Shown: positions 43,277-52,409, numbered from the stretch's first letter. The stretch: DNA of 64,000 nucleotides from an uncultured Clostridium sp. (GCA_934438135.1 CAKSBP010000006.1:1-64000), one strand, 5' to 3'. Notes: generated from the letters alone by a model not told the origin. Numbers and translations: made by a program.

Positions 43277-45382
43277 ATGGAACGGTTAAATGAAGAGATA
43301 AGTAAAACAGAAAATCAATTGTATTCGACGATACAGACATCGGGATTAAACCGGATGGGACTGTTTAGTGATGGAACGGATTTATTTCGTAGCCCAAGTG
43401 AACCAAATGCGTATGATGAAGTAACTTTGCGCATTCGCACGATAAAAGGAAACGCAGATAAGGTAACGCTGGTAACGGACCAGGAAGAAAAAGTGATGTT
43501 TTCTGCACGTTCAGATATGTTTTTTGATTACTACGAGGCAAAGATTCAGCTGGATGATAAGAAGCTGGAGTATTATTTCAAGGTACAAAGGGGAAATGAA
43601 ACCTGTATATATAATAATTATGGAGTAATGGATCAGGATAAGAAAGAATTTCGTTTCTGTATTGAGCCTGGATTCCATACACCAGATTGGGCAAAAGGAG
43701 CTGTATTTTATCAGATTTTTGTGGATCGCTTCTGTAATGGGGATGTAACAAATGATGTAGAAGATAATGAATATGTATACATAGGAGAACCAGTCCGAAA
43801 AGTATGTGATTGGAACAAGATTCCGGACACCATGGGTGTAAGGGAGTTTTATGGCGGCGATTTAGCTGGTGTTTATAAGAAATTAGATTATCTGCAGGAT
43901 TTGGGTGTAGATGCTATTTATCTTAATCCGATTTTTGTATCTCCATCCAATCACAAATATGATATTCAGGATTATGATTATGTAGATCCTCATTTTGGTA
44001 CAATTGTTAAGAAAGAAGGAGAACTTCTGGCACCTGGTGATAAGGATAATAAGCATGCAACCAGATATATCAGCAAGGTGACGGACAAAGAGAATCTGGA
44101 GGCCAGTAATGCCTATTTTATTAAGCTGGTAGAAGAAATTCATAGAAGAGGCATGAAAGTGATTCTGGATGGTGTATTTAACCACTGCGGTTCTTTTAAT
44201 AAGTGGATGGATAGAGAACGACTGTATGAAAATCAAGAAGGTTATGAAAAGGGTGCTTTTGTTTCGGAGGATAGTCCATATCGAACTTTTTTTAAATTTA
44301 ATAGTGAGGAATGGCCATATAACACCAAGTATGATGGCTGGTGGGGACATGATACACTTCCTAAATTGAATTATGAGGAATCAAAACAATTATTTGCTTA
44401 TGTAATACGAATTGCAAAGAAATGGGTTTCACCTCCATTTAACGTGGATGGCTGGAGACTGGATGTGGCTGCTGATTTGGGACATTCCGGAGAATACAAT
44501 CATTTCTTCTGGAAGTCATTTCGAAAGGCCGTAAAGGAAGCCAATCCAAATGCGATTATTCTGGCAGAACATTATGGCGATCCATCTTCCTGGCTGCAGG
44601 GAGACGAGTGGGATACTGTTATGAATTATGACGCATTTATGGAGCCAATTTCATGGTTTTTAACAGGTGTGGAAAAACACAGCGATGAATACCGGGATGA
44701 CCTGTATGGTAATTCTGAGAGCTTTATCGGGTCGATGAATTATCATATGACGAAGTTTAACATACAGTCTTTACAGACATCCATGAATGAGTTATCAAAT
44801 CATGACCATTCCAGATTTTTAAGCCGTACCAATCATAGGGTCGGAAGAATTGCAACAGTAGGTGCCCAAGCTGCAGAACAGGGAATAAATAAAGGAATTA
44901 TGCGGGAAGCAGTTGTGATGCAGATGACCTGGCCTGGTGCACCAACGATTTATTATGGAGACGAAGCGGGGGTCTGTGGCTGGACCGATCCGGATAATAG
45001 ACGTGCGTATCCTTGGGGCCGAGAGGATAAGGATTTAATTAAACTGCACAAGGAATTGATTCGTATCCATAAAGATTACAAGGCTTTAAAACGTGGTTCT
45101 TTGATTTTCCTCGCTGGTGACAGACAGTTTATCAGTTATGGCCGTTTTGATGAAGAGGAACATTTTATCGTGGCAGTAAATAACAATAACAGTCAGAAGT
45201 ACGTAGAGATTCCAGTCTGGAGACTTGGTGTTGCTGATAATGACGTGCTGGCAAGCCTGTTAACGACAAATATGAATGGATTTACGTTGAAAGCAGACTT
45301 ATATCACAGTGAAAATGGAATTTTGAAAATGACGCTGCAACCGTTTTCAGCGGTGATTTTGAAGGATTTAAAGAATCGGTAA
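43277..45382 (+). CDS. GH13 alpha-glucosidase or maltodextrin hydrolase, neopullulanase-like
   Basis: This is a cytosolic alpha-amylase-family enzyme probably acting on maltodextrins or cyclodextrins. It has no signal peptide. The 701-residue protein has an N-terminal CBM34-like beta domain (about 20-125). The (beta/alpha)8 barrel follows, with DGVFNHCG (conserved region I), GWRLDVAAD with the nucleophile Asp396, ILAEHYG with acid/base Glu431, and SNHDHSR with Asp510. An all-beta C-domain closes it. The CBM34 plus GH13 arrangement is typical of neopullulanase, cyclomaltodextrinase and maltogenic amylase. With glgC-glgD 20 kb away, it may share in storage-glucan turnover, but that is inference. 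The promoter has TATAAT at about 43195. Confidence 0.9.
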   Translation: MERLNEEISKTENQLYSTIQTSGLNRMGLFSDGTDLFRSPSEPNAYDEVTLRIRTIKGNADKVTLVTDQEEKVMFSARSDMFFDYYEAKIQLDDKKLEYYFKVQRGNETCIYNNYGVMDQDKKEFRFCIEPGFHTPDWAKGAVFYQIFVDRFCNGDVTNDVEDNEYVYIGEPVRKVCDWNKIPDTMGVREFYGGDLAGVYKKLDYLQDLGVDAIYLNPIFVSPSNHKYDIQDYDYVDPHFGTIVKKEGELLAPGDKDNKHATRYISKVTDKENLEASNAYFIKLVEEIHRRGMKVILDGVFNHCGSFNKWMDRERLYENQEGYEKGAFVSEDSPYRTFFKFNSEEWPYNTKYDGWWGHDTLPKLNYEESKQLFAYVIRIAKKWVSPPFNVDGWRLDVAADLGHSGEYNHFFWKSFRKAVKEANPNAIILAEHYGDPSSWLQGDEWDTVMNYDAFMEPISWFLTGVEKHSDEYRDDLYGNSESFIGSMNYHMTKFNIQSLQTSMNELSNHDHSRFLSRTNHRVGRIATVGAQAAEQGINKGIMREAVVMQMTWPGAPTIYYGDEAGVCGWTDPDNRRAYPWGREDKDLIKLHKELIRIHKDYKALKRGSLIFLAGDRQFISYGRFDEEEHFIVAVNNNNSQKYVEIPVWRLGVADNDVLASLLTTNMNGFTLKADLYHSENGILKMTLQPFSAVILKDLKNR

Positions 45383-45494
45383 AAACATGTGGTGGGTGGA
45401 AAATACGGACCAGATATATTGCATTGCAAGTTTATTGAAAGGTTGGTATTCTGCATGCAGTATAAAAAGGTTTGTTTATTTTCCTTTTTGTCAC

Positions 45495-45530
45495 CATATA
45501 TTTCCTTCACATATATGTTGCTTTTCTTTA
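45495..45530 (+). terminator. Weak terminator after the amylase gene
   Basis: CATATAT pairs with ATATATG across a nine-base loop, followed by a T/C-rich stretch. The stem is short and A+T-only, so efficiency is doubtful. Confidence 0.4.
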
Positions 45531-45577
45531 GAAAATAGATTTAAATTGTGTTTTGGTTAAAAAATTTTAAAATAGTA

Positions 45578-45605
45578 TTGACCTTTGGTCGAAATGTGAT
45601 ATAAT
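45578..45605 (+). promoter_or_regulatory. Promoter of tRNA-Tyr/tRNA-Leu
   Basis: TTGACC (45578-45583) and TATAAT (45600-45605) have 16-bp spacing, 22 bp before tRNA-Tyr. Confidence 0.85.
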
Positions 45606-45627
45606 ATATTCTCGTCAGGACACATAT

Positions 45628-45709
45628 GGATGGATTCCCGAGTGGCCAAAGGGGGCAGACTGTAAATCTGTTAGCAACGCTTTCGAAGGTTCGAATCCTT
45701 CTCCATCCA
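45628..45709 (+). tRNA. tRNA-Tyr (anticodon GTA)
   Basis: The acceptor stem GGATGGA pairs perfectly with TCCATCC. The anticodon loop contains ACTGTAAATC, and a long variable arm is present, as usual for class II tRNA-Tyr in bacteria. No CCA is encoded. It is cotranscribed with tRNA-Leu, which starts four bases later. Confidence 0.95.
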
Positions 45710-45712
45710 TCA

Positions 45713-45799
45713 GCCGGCGTGGCGGAACTGGCAGACGCACAGGACTTAAAATCCTGCGGGACTTATACTCCCGTACCGGTTCGATTCCGGTCGCCGGCA
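45713..45799 (+). tRNA. tRNA-Leu (anticodon TAA)
   Basis: The acceptor stem GCCGGCG pairs perfectly with CGCCGGC. The anticodon loop holds CTTAAAA, and the long variable arm (CGGGACTTATACTCCCG) fits tRNA-Leu. No CCA is encoded. Confidence 0.95.
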
Positions 45800-45805
45800 G
45801 TTGTG

Positions 45806-45843
45806 AAAAAACTCTAAGCATGATAAATGTTTAGAGTTTTTTG
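45806..45843 (+). terminator. Terminator of the tRNA-Tyr/tRNA-Leu unit
   Basis: AAAAACTCTAA pairs with TTAGAGTTTTT around an imperfect loop and is followed by TTGC. Confidence 0.88.
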
Positions 45844-45949
45844 CTGTATCTAAACAATAAAATTACACTGGTATTAAAATCAGACAAAGACATCGATGGC
45901 AAATCTTATTTTGTATGCTTCATAAAATAAAAAAACTACAAATTAATAC

Positions 45950-45978
45950 TTGACAAAATAATCACAAAAAGGTAGAAT
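45950..45978 (+). promoter_or_regulatory. Promoter of tRNA-Phe
   Basis: TTGACA (45950-45955) and TAGAAT (45973-45978) have 17-bp spacing. About 50 nt of leader would precede tRNA-Phe. Confidence 0.82.
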
Positions 45979-46036
45979 ATACACTGTTGTTAGTCCTTTT
46001 TGAACAAAACAATTTAAAATTATACATTGTATAAAT

Positions 46037-46109
46037 GCCCAGATAGCTCAGTCGGTAGAGCAGGGGACTGAAAATCCCCGTGTCACTGGTTCGATTCCGG
46101 TTCTGGGCA
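46037..46109 (+). tRNA. tRNA-Phe (anticodon GAA)
   Basis: The acceptor stem GCCCAGA pairs with TCTGGGC. The anticodon loop reads CTGAAAA, and the T arm is CTGGTTCGATTCCGG. No CCA is encoded. Confidence 0.95.
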
Positions 46110-46121
46110 TTACTTATGAAG

Positions 46122-46152
46122 AAACGCCGCATGAAAAATGCGGCGTTTGTTT
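46122..46152 (+). terminator. Terminator of tRNA-Phe
   Basis: AAACGCCGCAT pairs perfectly with ATGCGGCGTTT across a five-base loop; a T-rich stretch follows. Confidence 0.9.
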
Positions 46153-46204
46153 GTTGTATGAGAAATTAAAAAAATTCTATGTTAACAAAATAAAGGAGAC
46201 AACT

Positions 46205-47968
46205 ATGAAAATACTTTTAGCAGCAATGAATGCAAAATATATTCATTCCAATCTGGCTGTTTATGAATTGAGCTCTTATGCTAGAGAGTATAAGGAACAC
46301 ATTGAACTGGCAGAATATACAATTAACAATCAACTAGAATTTATTTTAAGTGATATTTATAAAAGAAAGCCAGATGTACTGGCATTATCCTGTTATATCT
46401 GGAATATAGGAATGATTGATGAACTGCTGGCGGAGTTTCGAAAGATTATGCCAGATACTCCAGTATGGCTGGGAGGTCCGGAGGTTTCATATGATTTAAC
46501 AACTGGAATGCTGACCAAAGACTACGTGGACGGTATTATGATTGGAGAAGGTGAGAAAACCTTTCTGGAGCTTACAAGACATTATGTAGATGGAGACATT
46601 GCTTTAAATGAGATCAAGGGCATTGCATATAAGTGGAATGGAGAAATTTTAGTGAATGCATATCGTGAGGCTATGGATTTAAGTGAAGTTCCATTTCCAT
46701 ATGATGATTTGGAGAAGTTTAAAAATAAAATTATTTACTATGAGACAAGCCGTGGTTGTCCATATTCATGCAGCTACTGTCTTTCTTCTATAGAAAGAGG
46801 CGTTCGTCTTAGAAATATTGATTTAGTAAAGAGAGAATTACAATTTTTCTTAGACCATAATGTCCCGCAGGTTAAATTTATCGATCGTACTTTTAATTGT
46901 AACCATAATCATGCGATGACGATTTGGACGTATATTCATGAGCATGATAATGGAATTACGAATTTCCATTTTGAAATTTCAGCGGATATTTTACGGGACG
47001 ATGAAATTGAACTTCTCAATAAAATGCGCCCAGGGCTGGTTCAGCTGGAAATCGGCGTGCAGTCTACAAATGTTGATACGATTCATGCCATCAACCGGAA
47101 GATGGATTTTCAGGTACTGACAGATAAGGTAAATGCGGTTCAACGTGCAAAGAATATCCATCAGCATTTAGATTTAATTGCAGGGCTTCCTTATGAGGAT
47201 TATAACAGCTTTGCCAACTCCTTTAATGATGTGTATGACCTTCGGCCAAATCAGCTTCAGTTGGGCTTTTTGAAAGTGTTAAAAGGCTCCCCGATTTTTG
47301 CGGAGGCACAGAAAGGAACGATTATTTACAGACAGTCGGCACCTTATGAAGTATTATGTACAAAATGGCTTCCATTTGATGATGTGCTTCGTTTGAAACA
47401 GGTGGAAGAAATGACGGAAGTTTACTATAACAGCGGACAGTTTGAATATTCCATTCGTTTCCTGGAACATTTCTTTGAAGGTCCGTTTTATCTCTATCAG
47501 ACACTTGGAGAGTATTATGAAGTAAATGGTCTGTTTGGATTAAATCATAACCGAATGGCACGATATCAGATCCTTGCAGATTTCCTGCAGAGTTTCTTAA
47601 AAGACAAGGAAAATGCCGGGGAGGTGATGGAAGCGTTTGAAGAAATCCTGCTATTTGACTTGTATTTCCGGGAAAATTTAAAGAGCCGTCCTGCTTTTGC
47701 AAAGGACTACGGAATTCATAAAAAATTATACCGTAAGCTTTATGATGACCAAGAGTGGACAAGGAATAATCTGAAAGGATATGAAGACTATTCTTCCAAG
47801 GTTCTGGGAAGAATAACTCATGCAGAATATTTTTCAGTGGATGTAGAGAAAACTGCACTGAGTGGAATGATTGTAAAGGAACCAAATGTTGTTGTATTTG
47901 ATTATAAGAACAGAGATGTACTAAATCATCAGGCTGGTACCATAAAAGTACCGTATATTAACGAATAG
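46205..47968 (+). CDS. B12-binding-domain radical SAM protein
   Basis: The start is ATG 46205, seven bases after AAAGGAG; the in-frame extension to 46151 overlaps the tRNA-Phe terminator region. The 587-residue protein has an N-terminal cobalamin-binding Rossmann fold (about 1-145), with GGPEVSYD near 105. The radical SAM domain has the [4Fe-4S] motif CPYSCSYC (about 187-194), GIGVQS-like IGVQSTNVDTIHAINR and LDLIAGLPYED. A DUF4080-like C-terminal part (about 360-587) is rich in aromatic residues. The substrate is unknown; members act in methylations and in tetrapyrrole or rRNA modification. It is followed after 13 bp by nth. Confidence 0.88.
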   Translation: MKILLAAMNAKYIHSNLAVYELSSYAREYKEHIELAEYTINNQLEFILSDIYKRKPDVLALSCYIWNIGMIDELLAEFRKIMPDTPVWLGGPEVSYDLTTGMLTKDYVDGIMIGEGEKTFLELTRHYVDGDIALNEIKGIAYKWNGEILVNAYREAMDLSEVPFPYDDLEKFKNKIIYYETSRGCPYSCSYCLSSIERGVRLRNIDLVKRELQFFLDHNVPQVKFIDRTFNCNHNHAMTIWTYIHEHDNGITNFHFEISADILRDDEIELLNKMRPGLVQLEIGVQSTNVDTIHAINRKMDFQVLTDKVNAVQRAKNIHQHLDLIAGLPYEDYNSFANSFNDVYDLRPNQLQLGFLKVLKGSPIFAEAQKGTIIYRQSAPYEVLCTKWLPFDDVLRLKQVEEMTEVYYNSGQFEYSIRFLEHFFEGPFYLYQTLGEYYEVNGLFGLNHNRMARYQILADFLQSFLKDKENAGEVMEAFEEILLFDLYFRENLKSRPAFAKDYGIHKKLYRKLYDDQEWTRNNLKGYEDYSSKVLGRITHAEYFSVDVEKTALSGMIVKEPNVVVFDYKNRDVLNHQAGTIKVPYINE

Positions 47969-47981
47969 AAGAGGTGCAGGT

Positions 47982-48644
47982 TTGGCAAGAAGAATTACGA
48001 AAAAAGAAAGAGAACGGGTACAGGCAATTCTTGATTTGATGGATGAGCATTATACAACGGAATATAAGTGCTATTTGAACCATGAAAATGCAGAGCAGCT
48101 TTTGATTGCAACAATGCTGAGTGCTCAGTGTACTGACGCAAGAGTAAATATTGTAACAAAGGATTTGTTTCAAAAGTATAAGTCTATAGAGGATTTTGCC
48201 AATGCTGATTTAAAGGAGCTGGAGCAGGATATTCATTCCACTGGATTTTACAAGAATAAGGCGAAAAATATTATTGCCTGTGCAAATGAACTGGTAGAGA
48301 AATATAATGGCAAGGTGCCACGGGAATTAGAACAGCTGACAGCTCTTCCGGGGGTTGGAAGAAAGACTGCAAATGTAATCCGAGGCAATATTTTTAATGA
48401 ACCAAGTATTGTTGTAGATACGCATGTTATGAGGATATCAAAGAAGCTGGGGCTGACAAAAGAAAGCGATCCGGTGAAAATTGAGTTTGATTTGATGGAT
48501 ATTCTTCCTAAGGAGCATTGGATTCTTTATAATATTCAGGTGATTGCCCACGGAAGAAGCATTTGTCCGGCAAGAAAACCTCAGTGTGAAGAGTGTTTTC
48601 TGAAAGATTTGTGCAAGGAAAACATCAAAAATAGAAAAAAATGA
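47982..48644 (+). CDS. nth: Endonuclease III
   Basis: This base-excision repair enzyme is a DNA glycosylase/AP lyase that removes oxidised pyrimidines. The TTG start at 47982 follows AGAGGTG. The 220-residue protein has the helix-hairpin-helix ALPGVGRKTANVI with the catalytic Lys, the catalytic Asp in VDTHVMRI, and the C-terminal [4Fe-4S] cluster C-x6-C-x2-C-x5-C (CPARKPQCEECFLKDLC). The cluster is complete, as in the E. coli enzyme. It is probably cotranscribed with the radical SAM gene. Confidence 0.96.
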   Translation: MARRITKKERERVQAILDLMDEHYTTEYKCYLNHENAEQLLIATMLSAQCTDARVNIVTKDLFQKYKSIEDFANADLKELEQDIHSTGFYKNKAKNIIACANELVEKYNGKVPRELEQLTALPGVGRKTANVIRGNIFNEPSIVVDTHVMRISKKLGLTKESDPVKIEFDLMDILPKEHWILYNIQVIAHGRSICPARKPQCEECFLKDLCKENIKNRKK

Positions 48645-48653
48645 AAAAAATAA

Positions 48654-48694
48654 ATGCGGGTCCGGCAAGCCTAAAAAGGACTTGCCACCCGCAT
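48654..48694 (-). terminator. Terminator of the small membrane-protein gene
   Basis: ATGCGGGT pairs with ACCCGCAT and GGCAAG pairs with CTTGCC inside. On the minus strand the stem is followed by a T-rich run, so it ends the gene at 48724-49326. It may also end nth transcription weakly. Confidence 0.82.
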
Positions 48695-48723
48695 GGAAAT
48701 AGCATAAAATAGAAAAGCAGATT

Positions 48724-49326
48724 TTAGTATTTTTTCAGGGCATCAAGGATAGAGTTTTTTAATATAGTATTCAAGGTTTCTGCTGCTTTTATCAGCCCTT
48801 GGATTTTCTCAGAGTGACCGGTTTCAGAATAGATTCTGGCAAGTAAAAGATACGTATTTCGGACATCTGATTTACACTGAATACTGAACTCAAGAACGGT
48901 TCTTGCATCGTCCGAAAAGCCGTTATCATAGAGGTATTGTCCCCATTGATTGAGGTTCCGGACGAGTAGGGTAAAGTTTCCGTCATATTCGGAGAGTTTA
49001 TCAATATTTGGAGCACCATATTTTAACTTTAAATCTGTATTACTAATCCCAGTCAGGTTTACGATCTGCTTTCCGGCAAGTTCACGGACAGCATTTTGAA
49101 TCAGCTGGAGGGATTCGTCCTTGGTTTCCCGGAAGGGAAGACGTTCAAGAGGAATCTGAATATAGTTCAGCTGGGATAAATCAGCCCGTCTGGTTGTATT
49201 TGCTTCTCGTTCCTTCCTCCAGAAGGCTTCGGTGGCTTGTTTATCCAGGCGTGTGGCTTGGCTTCTTTTATATTGAAAAATAAGAAACCAGATAATGATA
49301 ATGAGTGTAAGTGAAAAAAGTTTCAT
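48724..49326 (-). CDS. Single-span membrane protein with TPR-like C-terminal half, function unknown
   Basis: I do not recognise the family. The 200-residue protein has an N-terminal hydrophobic span (about 3-18, rich in I, L and F), then a basic stretch (KRSQATRLDKQ). The soluble rest contains LPFRETKDESLQLIQNAV and a C-terminal alpha-helical repeat (about 120-185) whose two helical hairpins resemble tetratricopeptide repeats (NGFSDDARTVLEFSIQ; LLARIYSETGHSEKIQGLI). The ribosome binding site AAAGGTTG is reasonable. It is divergent from a 32-residue membrane peptide gene. A role in protein interaction at the membrane is only a guess. Confidence 0.7.
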   Translation of the reverse strand: MKLFSLTLIIIIWFLIFQYKRSQATRLDKQATEAFWRKEREANTTRRADLSQLNYIQIPLERLPFRETKDESLQLIQNAVRELAGKQIVNLTGISNTDLKLKYGAPNIDKLSEYDGNFTLLVRNLNQWGQYLYDNGFSDDARTVLEFSIQCKSDVRNTYLLLARIYSETGHSEKIQGLIKAAETLNTILKNSILDALKKY

Positions 49327-49373
49327 GACTGCACAACCTTTCTATGTCTTTAATAAAAAGAGGTGAATTAATT

Positions 49374-49472
49374 ATGATGAGTAAAAAGACAATTAAAATT
49401 ATTTCTGCGATTATCGCGATTGTATTAGTGCTGGCAATGATCGTGCCATCTATTGTTTATGCATTGACCTAG
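49374..49472 (+). CDS. 32-residue membrane peptide
   Basis: A short frame with two tandem ATGs (49374 and 49377) follows AGAGGTG at a normal distance. It encodes a basic start (MMSKKTIK) and a strongly hydrophobic stretch from about residue 9 to 30 (IISAIIAIVLVLAMIVP, then SIVYALT). The following stem-loop (49473-49492) is terminator-like. Similar tiny KK-hydrophobic-AMIVP peptides seem to recur in Clostridia, but I cannot name a family. It could be a membrane peptide, toxin-like peptide or regulator. It lies between two convergent or divergent larger genes and has its own transcription unit. Confidence 0.6.
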   Translation: MMSKKTIKIISAIIAIVLVLAMIVPSIVYALT

Positions 49473-49500
49473 GAAACGGACAACTCCGTTTCTTTCGATT
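49473..49500 (+). terminator. Terminator after the 32-residue peptide gene
   Basis: GAAACGGA pairs with TCCGTTTC across a four-base loop, starting one base after the stop codon, followed by TTTCGATTTT. Confidence 0.75.
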
Positions 49501-49652
49501 TTCCATCCATGCATACATAATTCATGTATTGGATTTATAGTTAGACTATACCGAATGCAGGGAAAAAAGTCAAACACTGAAATTAGGGTTGATATTATGG
49601 AAAGTTATGATAAAATGAAACGTAAGTTAAATGTGCGAAAAGGGGATTAAAA

Positions 49653-51296
49653 ATGAAGCGAAAAGGAAAGATTTTTGCGACGGCTCTTGTCTCGCTGTTG
49701 GTATGTGTTATCATTTGCTTTGCAGGGATGAAGATATACGCTGGCAGGAATGAAAATACCATTGCAGAAGGTGTATATGTAGATTCTATCCCATTAGGAG
49801 GAAAAACAGTGGAACAGGCTTTTGATAAGATCAACAGCTATGTAGAAAGCCTGAAATCGAAGAAGATTACATTTACAGCTGGGAAGAAGAGTGTTTCAAT
49901 TACACTGCAAGAATTAGGTTTTGCAGTTAGTGAGAATAATTACGTAGAAGAAGCTTTCAATTTGGGAAAGACAGGAAACCTAATAAAACGTTATAAAGAA
50001 TTACAGGATGTAAAGAATAAGAATGTTGTATATAATTTGGAATTTACCATAAATGAAGAAAAAGCAAAAGAATTTATTGAAAAAAAATGTAAGAAATACG
50101 AACGCGAAGCTAAGAATGCGACGATTTCACGTAAAAATGGAAGTTTTACCATAAAGGCTGGAAAGACAGGCCGGGAAATACAGGTAGACGATACCATTGA
50201 GAAAATCAAGAGCACATTATCGGATAAATGGGATCATGAAGATATTGAAATGGAACTTGTAATGAAAGAAGTTCAGCCAGAATGCACGAAAGCACAATTA
50301 AAACGTGTTAAGGATGTTCTGGGTGATTACAGCACAACTTATGCAAGTTCTTCTTCCAGCAGGGCAGCAAACCTTGCTAATGCATCTAAGCTGATTAATG
50401 GTTCCGTGATTCTTCCGGGAGAGGAATTTTCTACAAGCGAAGCACTTTCTCCGATTACAGAAGAAAACGGATATGAGACAGCTGGTGCATATTTAAATGG
50501 AAAAGTAATTGATAGTGTTGGCGGCGGTGTCTGCCAGGCAGCTACCACGTTATATAATGCAGTACTGGAAGCAGAATTAGAAGTAACGGAACGTTATAAC
50601 CATTCTATGATTGTAAATTATGTAGAACCTTCTATGGATGCAGCTATCTCAGAAGGATATAAGGATTTAAAATTTAAGAATAATACAGAGGTTCCAATTT
50701 ATATTCAGTCGTATACCGAAGGACGAACAATCTTTTTTGTGATTTACGGAGAGGAAACAAGAGATACGGAAAACAGGAAAGTTGTTTATCAGTCTGAAAC
50801 GCTGGAAACCATTCAGCCGGGTACAGATATTGAAACAAAGGATCCAACGAAGCCAACAAGCTATCGTGTGGTAGAACAGTCTGCTCATGTTGGTTATAAG
50901 GCCAAGCTTTGGAAGGTTGTTTATGTAAACGGAGAACAGCAAAGCAAGGAGCAGGTAAATTACAGTTCTTATGCAGCAGAACCTGCGCATGTAATTGTTG
51001 GTTCCAAGGAAGAGAAGAAGGAAGAAGAAAATAAGAAGCCAGATGAAGAAACATCTAAAGAAGAAGGAAAGCCAGATAAGGAGAATTCTAAAGAGGATAA
51101 TAAAGAAGATTCAAAGGAAGATTCCAAAGAAGAGTCTAAGTCAGACAAAGAGAATGCTTCTGAAGATAAAAAGAATGATTCTAAAACAGACAAGGAAAGT
51201 AGTTCTGGGACAGGCTCTTCGAAAAAAGATCAGGCTTCTTCTACAACAACTTCTTCAAAAAGAAATAGTACGAAAACATCAACTAAGAATAACTAG
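49653..51296 (+). CDS. VanW-family surface protein with G5-like domain
   Basis: The 547-residue protein has a short basic start and a membrane or signal span (about 8-28). A peptidoglycan-binding-4-like region follows (about 40-220; TIAEGVYVDSIPLGGKTVEQA, then a second such repeat). The VanW domain (about 225-360) is recognised by SSSSRAANLANASKLING, LPGEEFSTSEALSPIT and GGGVCQAATTLYNAVL. A G5-like domain (about 385-450) comes next, then a tail from about 452 rich in K, E, D, S and T. VanW is named from vancomycin clusters but has no known role there; elsewhere it is a wall-associated protein of unknown activity. No van genes are nearby. The start follows AAAGGGG. Confidence 0.87.
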   Translation: MKRKGKIFATALVSLLVCVIICFAGMKIYAGRNENTIAEGVYVDSIPLGGKTVEQAFDKINSYVESLKSKKITFTAGKKSVSITLQELGFAVSENNYVEEAFNLGKTGNLIKRYKELQDVKNKNVVYNLEFTINEEKAKEFIEKKCKKYEREAKNATISRKNGSFTIKAGKTGREIQVDDTIEKIKSTLSDKWDHEDIEMELVMKEVQPECTKAQLKRVKDVLGDYSTTYASSSSSRAANLANASKLINGSVILPGEEFSTSEALSPITEENGYETAGAYLNGKVIDSVGGGVCQAATTLYNAVLEAELEVTERYNHSMIVNYVEPSMDAAISEGYKDLKFKNNTEVPIYIQSYTEGRTIFFVIYGEETRDTENRKVVYQSETLETIQPGTDIETKDPTKPTSYRVVEQSAHVGYKAKLWKVVYVNGEQQSKEQVNYSSYAAEPAHVIVGSKEEKKEEENKKPDEETSKEEGKPDKENSKEDNKEDSKEDSKEESKSDKENASEDKKNDSKTDKESSSGTGSSKKDQASSTTTSSKRNSTKTSTKNN

Positions 51297-51331
51297 TTTG
51301 AAAATATGGCTTTAAGGCATTACAGCAAGGA

Positions 51332-51371
51332 GGGATAACGGCCCATATGTATGTGGCAGTTATCCTTTCTT
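51332..51371 (+). terminator. Terminator after the VanW-family gene
   Basis: GGATAAC pairs with GTTATCC, and GCC with GGC inside, followed by TTTCTTT. Confidence 0.82.
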
Positions 51372-51416
51372 TCCACAAAGAAAAAATACTACATAAAAAA
51401 AGAAAGGCGTGAACTT

Positions 51417-52409
51417 ATGAAAGTTGGAAAAGTACCAGAAAGTGTATTAAAGAGATCTGTATTTAAACAGATTAAACATAGAAGAGATGAAATCCTTATT
51501 AGACCTGGGGTAGGAGAAGACTGTGCTACCTTCCAGGTGGCGCCGGATGAAGTAGTTGTTATGTCCACAGATCCGATTACCGGGACAGTAAATGATATTG
51601 GAACATTTGCAGTGCACATTACAGCAAATGATATTGCATCCAGCGGTGCAGAACCGATTGGAATTTTATTAACAATTATTCTTCCCGATCGGGCAATGGA
51701 ATCAGATTTGAAAAAAATGATGCAGGATATTGAAAAAGTCTGTGCAGAGTTGAATATAGAGGTTATGGGTGGACACACCGAGGTTTCCAAGGCAGTAAAT
51801 CAGCCAATTATAACGGTTACCGGTGTGGGCAAGATTAAGAAAGATGAATTGATTGTAACAGCAGGTTTAAAACCATCTCAGGAACTGGTTATGACCAAGT
51901 GGGCAGGTCTGGAGGGAACAGCAATTCTGGCAAAAGATAAAGAAGCAGTGCTGAAAGAGAAATTTAACCAGGATTTTATGGAACGTGCACAGGGTATGTT
52001 TAAGGATTTATCTGTGGTAAAAGAAGCGAGAATTGCCAAACGTATGGGAGCTGCTTCTATGCATGATGTTACCGAAGGCGGAATTTTTGGTGCTCTTTGG
52101 GAAGCCGCATCTGCATCGGATGTGGGAATTATGGTTGAACTTAAGAAAATACCAATCAAACAGGAAACCATTGAAATCAGTGAAATATTTGATATTAATC
52201 CATATATGCTTATGTCAAGCGGCTGTATGCTTATCAGCACTGACAGAGGAAATGCATTGGTAGAAGAGTTAGAAAAAGAGGGGATTCATGCAGCTGTCAT
52301 CGGAACGGTTACCGAAGGAAACGATCGAATTATTGTAAATGGTGAGGAACATCGTTATCTGGAACCACCAAAGACAGATGAACTGTATAAAGCATTTGAG
52401 CAGCAGTGA
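51417..52409 (+). CDS. AIR-synthase/HypE-like ATP-binding protein
   Basis: The start is ATG 51417 after AAAGGCG; an in-frame frame back to 51351 falls in the terminator. The 330-residue protein has the PurM/ThiL/HypE fold. The N-terminal half has GVGEDCATFQV, STDPITGTVND, HITANDIASSGAEPIGILLTI-type motifs and GGHTEV. The C-terminal half has HDVTEGGIFGALWEAA and ISTDRGNALVEEL. HypE carries a C-terminal Cys that becomes the thiocyanate donor. Here the last residues (KAFEQQ) lack a Cys, so HypE activity is unlikely, and no other Hyp genes are near. The exact substrate is unknown. Confidence 0.83.
   Translation: MKVGKVPESVLKRSVFKQIKHRRDEILIRPGVGEDCATFQVAPDEVVVMSTDPITGTVNDIGTFAVHITANDIASSGAEPIGILLTIILPDRAMESDLKKMMQDIEKVCAELNIEVMGGHTEVSKAVNQPIITVTGVGKIKKDELIVTAGLKPSQELVMTKWAGLEGTAILAKDKEAVLKEKFNQDFMERAQGMFKDLSVVKEARIAKRMGAASMHDVTEGGIFGALWEAASASDVGIMVELKKIPIKQETIEISEIFDINPYMLMSSGCMLISTDRGNALVEELEKEGIHAAVIGTVTEGNDRIIVNGEEHRYLEPPKTDELYKAFEQQ

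Noticed and set aside
45615..45821. Frames on both strands over tRNA-Tyr and tRNA-Leu
   Set aside because: They are translations of tRNA sequence and terminator DNA, with no ribosome binding site.
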